This document shows, piece by piece, positions 44,786 to 53,528 of a stretch of DNA of 64,000 bases. The DNA is from Noviherbaspirillum aerium (GTDB lineage: Bacteria; Pseudomonadota; Gammaproteobacteria; Burkholderiales; Burkholderiaceae_D). Position 1 is the stretch's first letter, and the number at the start of each line of letters is the position of its first letter. Below the pieces are notes generated by a model. That model had not been told where the DNA came from. It worked only from the letters and a program-made list of their open reading frames with translations, and did no database searches. The stretch is from NCBI RefSeq assembly GCF_008929045.1, contig NZ_VFAH01000014.1, positions 62,001 through 126,000 on the forward strand, in the 5' to 3' direction. A program made the translations under genes and the position numbers.

Positions 44786-45049
44786 ATGGCAAACAGCATG
44801 GGGGTGCAAGGGCTTCGGCACAAATGGGCCCGATTAGCGGGCGAAGCTAAACAGATCACGAAGGCGAATCAACGCCTCGCGGAAAAGGTGGCCGGCTTGA
44901 ACGAGCATATAGCGGTGGGTCCTGATGACACCGCGATGCGGGCAGGTTTGAACGAGGTTATCCCCCGGCGTAGCTCCGCGAACGTCTCGCGATCGAGGTC
45001 ATCGGACTGCATGAACGCGGCTACCCCGCAGCCTCCAACGCTTCGCTGA
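44786..45049 (+). CDS. Small coiled-coil hypothetical protein (87 aa)
   Basis: ATG 44786 is preceded by a strong GGAGG eight bases upstream. The product has a predicted coiled coil (KWARLAGEAKQITKANQRLA, EKVAGLNEHI) and an Arg/Ser-rich tail. The last 29 bases overlap, in antisense, the 3' end of the transposase/PAS fusion gene. No family is recognised; the tail may be a by-product of the overlap. Confidence 0.45.
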   Translation: MANSMGVQGLRHKWARLAGEAKQITKANQRLAEKVAGLNEHIAVGPDDTAMRAGLNEVIPRRSSANVSRSRSSDCMNAATPQPPTLR

Positions 45050-48000
45050 TGTCGATGGAAATGCCAACGTGCCCCGCATATTCACCCTCGGAGGTGAACC
45101 ACGGCAGCGCATTGGTTTCCAGCCAGCGCCATTCCCCATCCTTTCTTTTGACACGCACCCGATGCTGCAAGCGTCCGTGCTCACGGATCGCCTTGTCGAT
45201 CGCAGCCACATAGGATGGCAAATCTTGTGGGTGAACCACCTTATGCCACGCGGCGCCCATGAGATCTTTCAGCGGCACGCCCAGTAATTCGCGGAACCGC
45301 GGGTTCAGATAAATCGCATTTCCCGTGGCATCCAACTGCCATATCAGGCCGGGGGAGGCCTCGGCCAGCGCGCGGAACCGGGTTTCGCTCTCGCGCAAGG
45401 CTTCCACGGCGCGTCTGCGCTCGGTAATGTCCTGTACGATGATCGCCATTCTCTCCCCATTCATCGGGAAAAAGCGGATCAGATACCAGCGGTTGAAAGG
45501 CACATAGTAGTTTTCAACCTCGACCAGCACCCGCTCGCTCACCGCGCGCTGGAAGCCCAGTCCCGATTCATCCTCGCTCGCATCACGAAAAGCTTCGGTG
45601 AGATATTGTTTGCCGATCAGACTGTCGGCGTTGATTCCCTGCTCGGCAAGCATCTTTCTTGCGGCCGCGCTGAAATAGACGAACCGGGACTCGGCATCCA
45701 GGGTCATCAGTCCATCGATGGTGCTGTTCAATACCATCATGACAAACTCTTGTTGTTCGCGCAGTGCGGTCTCTGCGAACAAGCGCTCGATAATGCTGAC
45801 CGCCTGGCGCGAATAAAGATCAAGCATGCGCAATTCACGGTCCGGAGGATAGTGCGGCTCGCGGAAATGAGTGGAAAGGACTCCCAGCAATATTCCATTG
45901 CGGCCAAACAGGGGCGTGGATTGCCAAGCCCGGATGCCGGCCGAGTCGAGAAGCGACCTGTCTGCCGCAAAACGGTAATCAAGATAGCCATCCTGAACGA
46001 TGGTGCGCTTGCAGTGTTTGGCAGCCTCACCGCTTGCGGTGCTGTCGTCGCATTTCACGAAGTGGAAATGCGCCAAGAATTCCGCGCTGAGTCCTTGTTG
46101 CGTGACGATTTCCAGAGTTTGGGTCTGTGGCCTGTAAAGCTGTATCGTTCCCATAGTCGTGCCAAGCAAGGAAATCGCTGCATTCAACACTTCCTTGAGC
46201 GCGAGTTCAAAGTCCGGGATGTCTAGCAGGCGGGTGCCGAGAAGCTGCAGTTGGCTCATCGCCTGCAACTCAGTGCTCAGCCGCGCTTCGGCTCCCTGCA
46301 GGGCTTCCTGTGCGCGCTTGCGGTCGGTAATGTCGTTCGCGTACAGCAGAATCCCGCCATCCTCCATTGGCGATGCGCTCATCTCGGTCCATGCCTGAGA
46401 ATGCACATCATAGTACTCGAAGCGTACCGCTATGCGACTCGACATCGCGCGGCGGCATTCCAACTCGACCAGGGTTCCTCGCACGGTGCGAAAGACCTCC
46501 CAATAGTTTCTGTTGACCAGATAAGATCGTGGCAGGCGAACCCGTTTTTCAGCCGCGGTGTTGAGGTAGGTGATACGCCATTCGGAATCGACCGCCATGA
46601 GTCCCCCGCCCAAATCTTCGAGGATGGTCAAGGGCACCACGCGCAGTCGCTCATCGCTGCATTGCATTTCGCGCCGCGATCTCGTCAGGGCAATCATCCC
46701 TCTTGCCTTGCTTAACAGTTCGCGTCCGTTGAAAGGCTTGGCAAGCCAGTCGTCGGCCCCGGCGAGCATGCCTTCCTCATCGGCGTTAACGTTCGGCCCG
46801 AAGAACAGCAGGACGAACGCGATTGTCGAGGTAGAGGATTGAGCGCGCAGACCGCGAAGCAAATCGAAACCGTCCGACTCCGGCCTGGCCAGTCCGCTTA
46901 GCACCATCTCCGGCCGGTGTTCCAAGGCTGCCTGCAATGCCACGGGCCCGTTGGGTGCTGAGATGACTTGGTATTCTTTGCCGAACAACTGTTCCAGGTA
47001 GGTCCGCATGCCAGCATCGGATTCCGCTACCAGTATCCTGGCCTTCGGCTTGCCCTTGGTAGCGGGATGCAAAGCCCTAACCGTAATCGGCCCGATTGAT
47101 GGATTTGGAAATTCATAGGATTGTGCCGGCAACGCAGACAAGGCAGTCTGGTCCCACTCGGCAAATGCGCTGGCGCGGTTGCCGGGCAACCGTCGGAACG
47201 GGTGCTGGTTCAAGCGCTCCATGCAGGGATGCAGCGCGGCCTCGACTTCGGCTGCCGTGGCGAACCGCAGGTGACGCAAGTCCCGCAAGATCCAGCGTTC
47301 AAGGAATTTGACCTGCAATACGGCCTGCGCCTTCTGTCTGGCATCCTGGGGCATTGATGGCAACACCGAGGTACCGTAATGGCGGGCGAAGCCGAGCACC
47401 ATCTCACCATCGCGCGTGTCATCGATGGGTAGCGTTTGATTCGAGCCATCGGGAATAATGAGCCGGGGCACGCCGCCATAGAAATGCAAGGCCCGGACGG
47501 CGCAACAAATCCATTCATGCGCCGTGTCTGCGGAGGCGACGCAGGCGAAGGCCAGCCTGGAAGCGCCCATGGTGGCCAGAAAAATATACGCGCAGCCTCC
47601 TTCGGTCAAGGGAACGGCCGATACGGCGAAACCGCAGAACATTCTTTCGCCACCCCGAAACACCTGACGCAACGAGCGGCCAATGCGCAAGACGAAGGAA
47701 TGATAGTGCTCGCAGAACTGGGTATAACGGTAGGTTTTCTGTTCAGCATAATCGGCCTTGTATCGCTCCCATTCGCTTAGGAGTGTGTTGCCGCTGCGGC
47801 ATAAACGAAGATGGAGACGGCCATAGTCAGGCCGCACATAGGGGAAGACTTGTTGCCGGCCCACATGCAGGCATCGCTTGAGGTCGGCTTCGCTCATCAG
47901 TCGCACTGCCGGCCAATCGAGCGCGACGCCCTTCGCTAATCCGACATATTTCCCAACCACGCCTTTTGAGAGGCCCAAGGTTTGCGCGATTTGCTCGTGC

Positions 48001-48071
48001 GAAAGCCGCATGTCCATTTTTAAGCGCAGGATGTCTTTTATCTTTTCGGCAGAAATTGCGGGGCTGCGCAT
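45021..48071 (-). CDS. IS21 IstA-like transposase fused to degenerate receiver and PAS-GAF-PAS-PAS sensor domains
   Basis: This single 1016-aa frame joins two worlds. Residues 1-320 look like IS21 IstA: helix-turn-helix MRLSHEQIAQTLGLSKGVVG, YRYTQFCEHYHSFV, GERMFCGFAVSAVPL, FLATMGASRLAFACV, ALHFYGGVPRLIIPDGSN, ERWILRDLRHLRF. The first catalytic Asp is Gly147, Asp208 remains, and the Glu is missing. Residues 344-463 are a receiver (ARILVAESD, WLAKPF) whose acceptor Asp is Gly393. Then come PAS (475-590), GAF (600-765), PAS (770-890) and PAS (893-1016). No kinase or other output domain is present. GGAAGG lies five bases before ATG 48071. No istB is nearby. It may be a domesticated DNA-binding sensor. 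Confidence 0.88.
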   Translation of the reverse strand: MRSPAISAEKIKDILRLKMDMRLSHEQIAQTLGLSKGVVGKYVGLAKGVALDWPAVRLMSEADLKRCLHVGRQQVFPYVRPDYGRLHLRLCRSGNTLLSEWERYKADYAEQKTYRYTQFCEHYHSFVLRIGRSLRQVFRGGERMFCGFAVSAVPLTEGGCAYIFLATMGASRLAFACVASADTAHEWICCAVRALHFYGGVPRLIIPDGSNQTLPIDDTRDGEMVLGFARHYGTSVLPSMPQDARQKAQAVLQVKFLERWILRDLRHLRFATAAEVEAALHPCMERLNQHPFRRLPGNRASAFAEWDQTALSALPAQSYEFPNPSIGPITVRALHPATKGKPKARILVAESDAGMRTYLEQLFGKEYQVISAPNGPVALQAALEHRPEMVLSGLARPESDGFDLLRGLRAQSSTSTIAFVLLFFGPNVNADEEGMLAGADDWLAKPFNGRELLSKARGMIALTRSRREMQCSDERLRVVPLTILEDLGGGLMAVDSEWRITYLNTAAEKRVRLPRSYLVNRNYWEVFRTVRGTLVELECRRAMSSRIAVRFEYYDVHSQAWTEMSASPMEDGGILLYANDITDRKRAQEALQGAEARLSTELQAMSQLQLLGTRLLDIPDFELALKEVLNAAISLLGTTMGTIQLYRPQTQTLEIVTQQGLSAEFLAHFHFVKCDDSTASGEAAKHCKRTIVQDGYLDYRFAADRSLLDSAGIRAWQSTPLFGRNGILLGVLSTHFREPHYPPDRELRMLDLYSRQAVSIIERLFAETALREQQEFVMMVLNSTIDGLMTLDAESRFVYFSAAARKMLAEQGINADSLIGKQYLTEAFRDASEDESGLGFQRAVSERVLVEVENYYVPFNRWYLIRFFPMNGERMAIIVQDITERRRAVEALRESETRFRALAEASPGLIWQLDATGNAIYLNPRFRELLGVPLKDLMGAAWHKVVHPQDLPSYVAAIDKAIREHGRLQHRVRVKRKDGEWRWLETNALPWFTSEGEYAGHVGISIDISEALEAAG

Positions 48072-48740
48072 GGTCGCCTTCCAGCAGAGAAAAAGCCTTT
48101 ATGAATACATAGGAGGTGGCAGATCAGGTAACTCGAGTTTAGTCTCGCCATAGATGGAATGTATGTTCAATTCATTTCCTTCGATTCTTCGCGAGGCGAA
48201 GATACCCATTCTCGAATGCACATTCCCGGCCTAGAGCGAAGCGAACACAAAAGAGCGAAAACAATGGTCATGACATGTCGAAATGGCTTTCGAAATTCGC
48301 CCTGCTCCGGCATGCCATCGATTCCAGTACGAAAAGCGCAATTTGGCATCTGGGCAATCCGGCCAATTGAAGGTTTCGCTGCTTCCAAAAGCGAGATGGA
48401 TAAGCGAAGCGGTATGCAACATTCTTTGGAAGAACGCAAAGAGTAAAGAGTTCCTCTGTCGGTACACTAAAGGTGTCCATTACAAGAAGTGGTTGTGTCT
48501 CAATCTCAGGAAAGACGGATTTACCAACTCTCACGTCGAAGACACTCTACCCCATTTCAACCTTCAAGCGTGGAGGCAAGAAAAGCCGCAATCACATAGG
48601 CACAATTCATGGATTCGTGCATGCGAAAAGAACTGCTGGCAGGCCAACATCAGTGCCAGGACCACGGCTGCAACCGTGCCCGGTGCGGTCATCATTTCCC
48701 AAAACTTATTCCTATCATCCCTCCAGAAAGAAATGATGAA
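48072..48740. other. Intergenic, AT-richer, nothing recognised
   Basis: The upstream region of the fusion gene. It has lower GC than neighbouring genes; short frames on both strands lack family similarity. No IS21-type terminal repeats were found. Confidence 0.4.
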
Positions 48741-49319
48741 ATGAAAGAACGCCCTATCCTTTTTTCCGCTCCCATGGTCCGAGCCTTGCTTGATGACCGC
48801 AAAACGCAGACGCGGCGCATCCTGAAACCACAGCCGCAAGCGGGGACGGAAGATGTCCTTGAGTACAAGGAAAATTTCTTTCACCCATGGAGCGACACCG
48901 AAAGCCGTCTCTTGCCTGATCAGAACTGGAGATGCCCCTACGGCGTCCCGGGCGACCGGCTTTGGGTGAAGGAAAGTATCGTACGCGGCTATGGCAATGA
49001 CATGCAGATGTCGCGTTACTCGGCCGATGGCATGCCGACCATAGCTGACGCCTGGCCGTGGCAGCGAAATCATCTGGCATCAATCCACTGCCCGCGTCGC
49101 CTGTCACGCATCCTGCTGGAAGTGAGTGGCGTGTGGGTGGAACGATTGCAAGACATCAGCGAGCCTGACGCGGCTGCCGAGGGTGTCGACGGCATCAGCA
49201 GCCTGGTGCCGACCAGCCGGGACGCCTACCGGCAACTGTGGAAAGACCTTAACGGAGCCGGCAGCTGGGACTCGAATCCATGGGTCTGGGTGGTGAGCTT
49301 CAAGAGAGTCGACAAATGA
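48741..49319 (+). CDS. Phage-type ASCH-like hypothetical protein
   Basis: The 192-aa product opens with MKERPILFSAPMVRALLDDR followed by KTQTRRILKPQ, a start shared by many prophage-encoded proteins of unknown role. The continuing YGVPGDRLWVKE, CPRRLSRILLEVSGVWVERL and WVWVVSFKRV fit an ASCH-like beta fold that may bind RNA or nucleotides. No other phage genes surround it, so it may be a remnant of a past integration. The frame is open from 48609; ATG 48741 marks the start of similarity. Confidence 0.75.
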   Translation: MKERPILFSAPMVRALLDDRKTQTRRILKPQPQAGTEDVLEYKENFFHPWSDTESRLLPDQNWRCPYGVPGDRLWVKESIVRGYGNDMQMSRYSADGMPTIADAWPWQRNHLASIHCPRRLSRILLEVSGVWVERLQDISEPDAAAEGVDGISSLVPTSRDAYRQLWKDLNGAGSWDSNPWVWVVSFKRVDK

Positions 49320-50777
49320 GCCGTACGGATACCGTGGAACGGCTTGGCCACGGCGCTGCACACTTGAATCAGGCCGGCAATCCCGCTGCCATTTCATCGT
49401 TGGGATTTTGAGACCGTTGCGCAACCTCTCAAGCACACGCCCCGCGCCGCTTGATAGCGTATTGTCCGCACACCGAGGTTCCGAGGGCAAACCGCTTCCC
49501 TTCAGCTTCAGGCTGCCTTCTAGTTCATGATGCGGCTTCCAAGAAGTCCCTCGCGATCCGTACGCAACCAGTAAGCAAGCAGCCCTTCTTCGGCCAAGAC
49601 CAACTGCGAGCGGCAAACGCATTTTCACTTAAGCTTCAGAAGCCGATGTTATTCGCACTCTTTCATTGAGCGCGTTCCAATCACATGGCAGCAGACATTA
49701 TTGTCGGTACTCTTGCATGGGGCTGCGGCACACGCGTAGCAATGGTCCACGAAGCTCGGAAATAACTCGAAATATTTGAAGGCAGAATCATGGAGACAAC
49801 AGTGATCCGGAACAGGCTGCCATCCGCACCAGACCAAGGCACTGTTTGGGCCACGACGCCGCGGCTCCCGTTTGCCGGCTGCATCGTCACCATGTTGCGT
49901 CGCTCGACACTCTTCTAAACCTCGATGCTGTACGCAGTGGTTTCATCTTCGGATTCACCACTGGTGATTTCTTGTGTCCGATCCGCGAGAAAGCGCCTAT
50001 CAATATTCGGAGGCAGGACAGTTACCACATGTTGGCCCATTCCCACCATGTGCCGTGTGCACGCCCAAGTTTTGTCTATGGCAGAAAGTGGCACTCCATA
50101 CTAATTGATGATGTTCGATGTTATCCGCAGCCGCCCGAACTGAAGACGGCATATGCCGGCGGGCACCGGCACGGGAAAGCGAAACGGACGGTCACACAAC
50201 ACCGAAATCATCAGCCGCCCGACTATGCTTGCGTGCAGATTTCGACACCTCCTGCATCCCATATTTTTTGGCGCGCCAAGGAACGCACAGCCGCCGTATC
50301 GAAGCACATCGCATTCAGTTTTTTTATTGAACTTACGTACACAAAGCCATTCTCAGCCGTTCATTAGGTCTGCGATTTCATCTGCATCCATATGTGATGA
50401 CGAGGCCGCGGATCATCGGACCGTACGATGAAGACAATCGTCATATCTCGTAAAGAAGCAGTCATGGCTGGCCCTGCGGTATCGAGCCTGCCATCGCAGG
50501 CTCGGCTACGGAAAGCATCCTGCTGAGGCGAATATCTTCTGGTTAGAAAAATTCTGACCTGGGACACGAAGCCACCCTAGCTCATGATGAAAGATTTCTG
50601 ACTATGGCCCGCGCAGGCTGCTGCCGCAGCTGAACGGCTTGCTAATGAAACGGTGCAATGGAAAAGGACATCGGCCGACGAATCGAAGGCAGCGCGGCGT
50701 TTCCGAAAGGAGCGGCTGTAAGGCTTGTCATGTTGTTGCGAGCGGCTGCCATCACTATTTCTGGTTAGGAGAATCTT
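49320..50777. other. Long region without convincing genes
   Basis: About 1.46 kb with only short, low-quality frames on both strands (the longest is 173 codons at 49846-50367 plus, without family resemblance). Base composition is less GC-rich than neighbours. A hairpin lies at 50483-50504. It looks like a decayed or non-coding accessory stretch. Confidence 0.5.
50483..50504. repeat. Perfect 9-bp hairpin
   Basis: CGAGCCTGC (50483-50491) pairs with GCAGGCTCG (50496-50504) over CATC. It lies upstream of the zinc dehydrogenase gene; no T-run. Confidence 0.5.
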
Positions 50778-51947
50778 ATGCTGGCAATGAATTACAGAGG
50801 CCCCTACAGGGTACGCGCAGAACAAAAGCCCGATCCGCAAATCGAGCACCCGAACGACGCGATCGTACGAGTCTCGCGCGCATGCATCTGCGGATCGGAT
50901 CTGCATCTTTATCATGGCCTGGTCCCCGACACCAGGGTCGGCATGATCTTCGGCCACGAGTTCACCGGCATAGTGGAAGAGGTCGGCCCGTCGGTCCAGA
51001 ACTTGAAAGTGGGCGACCATGTGCTCGTGCCTTTCAATATCTTTTGCGGCTCCTGTTTTTTCTGCCAAAAAGAACTTTACAGCAACTGCCATAACGTAAA
51101 CCCAGAAGCCACAGCCGTCGGCGGCATCTACGGCTACTCGCACACGACCGGGGGCTATGACGGTGGCCAGGCGGAATACGTGCGTGTGCCGATGGCTGAT
51201 GTCGGCCCGACGGTGATCCCCAAAGACATTCATCCCGACGATGCCGTTCTGTTGACCGATGCCTGCCCGACCGGCTACCAGGCCGCGGAAATGGGCGACA
51301 TCGCTCAAGGAGACACCGTGGTCGTTTTCGGCGCCGGACCGGTCGGCATCTTTGCCGCGAAGTCGGCCTGGCTGATGGGCGCGGGACGTGTCATCGTGGT
51401 CGACCATGTGGAATACCGGCTGGAGTTCGTCAAGAATTTCGCGCAATGCGAGGTGGTCAACTTCAGGGAGGTCGATGACATGGCCATCCATATCAAGAAG
51501 ATGACCGACTGGCTAGGCGCCGACGTCTGCATCGATGCGGTAGGCTGCGAAGCCGCCGGCAGCGCGATACAGCGGCTCACGGGCAGATACCTGAAATGGC
51601 AAGCCGGTACCAGCACGGCATTGCACTGGGCAATCAATTCCGTGCGCAAGGGCGGCACGGTTTCCATCGTCGGCGTGTATGGGCCTCCATTCAACATCGT
51701 GCCGATCGGGAATGCGCTGAACAAAGGCATCACGATGCGCATGAACCAGGCCAGCGTGAAGCGCCACCTGCCGCGCCTGTTCGAGCATATCCGTGCGGGC
51801 AACCTGGAACCGAGGAAGATCATCACGCATCGGGTGCCGCTTGAGGAAGTGTCCGACGCTTATCACATCTTCTCCAGCAAGCTGGATAACTGCATCAAGA
51901 CCATCCTGGTCCCGCCCAGAGCGCGGAGCCTAGCAACGATGCATTGA
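50778..51947 (+). CDS. Zinc-dependent alcohol dehydrogenase, formaldehyde-dehydrogenase-like
   Basis: The 389-aa product is a medium-chain dehydrogenase: catalytic zinc residues in CICGSDLHLYHG and FGHEFTG, structural zinc in FCGSCFFCQKELYSNC, and the NAD fold VVVFGAGPVGIFAAKSAWLM. The insertion and GADVCIDAVGCEAAG resemble glutathione-independent formaldehyde dehydrogenases and relatives. AGGAG lies before ATG 50778. It starts a run of genes with a hypothetical protein, a PfpI-type protein and a second such dehydrogenase. Confidence 0.88.
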   Translation: MLAMNYRGPYRVRAEQKPDPQIEHPNDAIVRVSRACICGSDLHLYHGLVPDTRVGMIFGHEFTGIVEEVGPSVQNLKVGDHVLVPFNIFCGSCFFCQKELYSNCHNVNPEATAVGGIYGYSHTTGGYDGGQAEYVRVPMADVGPTVIPKDIHPDDAVLLTDACPTGYQAAEMGDIAQGDTVVVFGAGPVGIFAAKSAWLMGAGRVIVVDHVEYRLEFVKNFAQCEVVNFREVDDMAIHIKKMTDWLGADVCIDAVGCEAAGSAIQRLTGRYLKWQAGTSTALHWAINSVRKGGTVSIVGVYGPPFNIVPIGNALNKGITMRMNQASVKRHLPRLFEHIRAGNLEPRKIITHRVPLEEVSDAYHIFSSKLDNCIKTILVPPRARSLATMH

Positions 51948-51983
51948 ACGGTCTTATCCACCCATTCCAAGGAGTGAAGCGAA

Positions 51984-52559
51984 ATGGACATACAAACTCG
52001 CCCAACCAATCTGCGCGACCACAGCGGGACAAAAGCGCAGCATCGGCATGAACACGACGACAGTAAAAAGTCGGCTGACAATTTTTCCCACATCAAGGGC
52101 TGGGGGGCCGATCTCGATCCCAACGACCGGCCGGCATATCCGATGGAGAGGACCCCGCCGCGCCTAGAAGGGCTGCATTGGCACGATGTCGAAGACCAGC
52201 CGCTGAGGATAAAGGTATACCACTCGGTCGAACGGCCTGGCATCACGCCGGTGTTCGGAACCAGCACGCCGCCCAGCGGCATCAGCGGAAAAATACGTGA
52301 CGTCGCATACGGATTCAGCGAGAACGACGTTCGCCACTGGATGCTGCTGTTGCTGGCAGACCGGGTCAACGTCGTGGAAGGCATAGGACAGGACCTCATG
52401 GGCGGCCGCGTTCCCAATGTCTTCGCCGAAATGGGCATTAAGGCCGAATGGCACCACAACCGCGCAGGGCTCATCCGCACGGCGGCGGTAGCATCCGCGG
52501 TGATCGGCATTGGCTATTTCCTGCTCAAGCGGCGGAACGCGCGCGCATACCGGTTTTGA
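51984..52559 (+). CDS. Conserved hypothetical protein with one C-terminal membrane helix
   Basis: The 191-aa product has a polar, His-rich N-terminus, a middle part with KGWGADLDPNDRPAYPMERT and GTSTPPSGISGKIRDVAYGF, and a C-terminal helix (TAAVASAVIGIGYFLLKRR) that likely anchors it in the inner membrane. AAGGAG precedes ATG 51984. It lies 36 bp after the first dehydrogenase gene and 19 bp before the PfpI gene, so it belongs to the same unit. The function is unknown. Confidence 0.75.
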   Translation: MDIQTRPTNLRDHSGTKAQHRHEHDDSKKSADNFSHIKGWGADLDPNDRPAYPMERTPPRLEGLHWHDVEDQPLRIKVYHSVERPGITPVFGTSTPPSGISGKIRDVAYGFSENDVRHWMLLLLADRVNVVEGIGQDLMGGRVPNVFAEMGIKAEWHHNRAGLIRTAAVASAVIGIGYFLLKRRNARAYRF

Positions 52560-52578
52560 ACCCGCATTGGAGGACGTG

Positions 52579-53340
52579 ATGCCTGAACCGAATGCGCTTG
52601 CGGGCCGCCGCATCGCCGTGCTGGCGGTTGACGGTTTCGAGAAGGTTGAACTCGCCGTTCCGGTCGCCGCCCTCAAGATGGAGGGAGCGGATGTCGACAT
52701 CGTATCGCTGCATGCCGGGAGGATCCGCGGCGTTAATCTGCATGAACCTGCAAGCAAGGTACGCGTTGACAAAATCCTGGGCCAAGCCAGTCCGGCGGAA
52801 TACGACGGGCTGCTGATACCGGGCGGGTTCATCAACCCGGACCTGTTGCGCCAGTCCGCCAAGGCGCGCGACTTCGTGCGAGCGTTCGACCGGCAGCGCA
52901 AGCCAATCGCAACCCTTTGCCATGGGCCCTGGCTGCTGGCCTCCGCGGGACTCACTTCGAGAAGGACCATGACTTCCTGGCCGGGTATACGGGATGACAT
53001 GGTGAACGCAGGCGCCACCTGGCTGGACCGGGAAGTGGTGAGAGACGGCAATTGGGTAACCAGCCGCGGCCCGCAGGACATGGTGCCGTTCGTCAGCGCA
53101 ATGACCGAGTTGTTCTCCGGTGCCGCAGACACTCGGAGCGTTCCTCAAGCCGCCCGTTCGGATCCGCAGCGGGAGCAGGCGCCCGCGCTGGTCGTCAATT
53201 CCATGCGCTGGCTGCCGCGCCCTTCATTCCGGACCATATTGGGAGTGATGCTGCTCGGCGCGGGACTGGCTGCGACAGGCCGGCGGCCGGACTATCGGAT
53301 GAACCAGCCCCCGGAACGACATCGGCTGGGCCAGGCCTAG
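52579..53340 (+). CDS. DJ-1/PfpI family protein with C-terminal membrane extension
   Basis: The 253-aa product has a DJ-1/PfpI domain of about 175 residues: IAVLAVDGFEKVELAVPVAA with the active-site Glu, YDGLLIPGGFINPD, and the nucleophile Cys in IATLCHGPWLLASAG. The family includes stress-protective glyoxalase/deglycase-like and peptidase-like proteins. Unusually, an extra tail of about 75 residues carries a hydrophobic helix (FRTILGVMLLGAGLAATG). GGAGG precedes ATG 52579. Confidence 0.87.
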   Translation: MPEPNALAGRRIAVLAVDGFEKVELAVPVAALKMEGADVDIVSLHAGRIRGVNLHEPASKVRVDKILGQASPAEYDGLLIPGGFINPDLLRQSAKARDFVRAFDRQRKPIATLCHGPWLLASAGLTSRRTMTSWPGIRDDMVNAGATWLDREVVRDGNWVTSRGPQDMVPFVSAMTELFSGAADTRSVPQAARSDPQREQAPALVVNSMRWLPRPSFRTILGVMLLGAGLAATGRRPDYRMNQPPERHRLGQA

Positions 53341-53528
53341 GCCGCAAACAGTCGCAAACGGCCGCAGTGCAGGCCACGGATCAGTCCTGGATAACGCTTG
53401 ATATCCAGGAGTCGAGGCCCCGCGCAACCGGCGCGGGTTGTGTGGTAACGCTGTCCGGTCCGGCTCACGAATCCCGGCACTCCAGGGATCTGCGTCAGGC
53501 TGGCAGGCGCAAGAACTGGAGAAAAATG

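Noticed and set aside
45021-48071. An active IS21 insertion sequence
   Set aside because: No istB, no terminal inverted repeats, two catalytic residues missing and the frame continues into sensor domains.
49846-50367. 173-codon plus-strand frame in the gene-poor stretch
   Set aside because: No family similarity, no good ribosome binding site and atypical composition; not listed as a gene.
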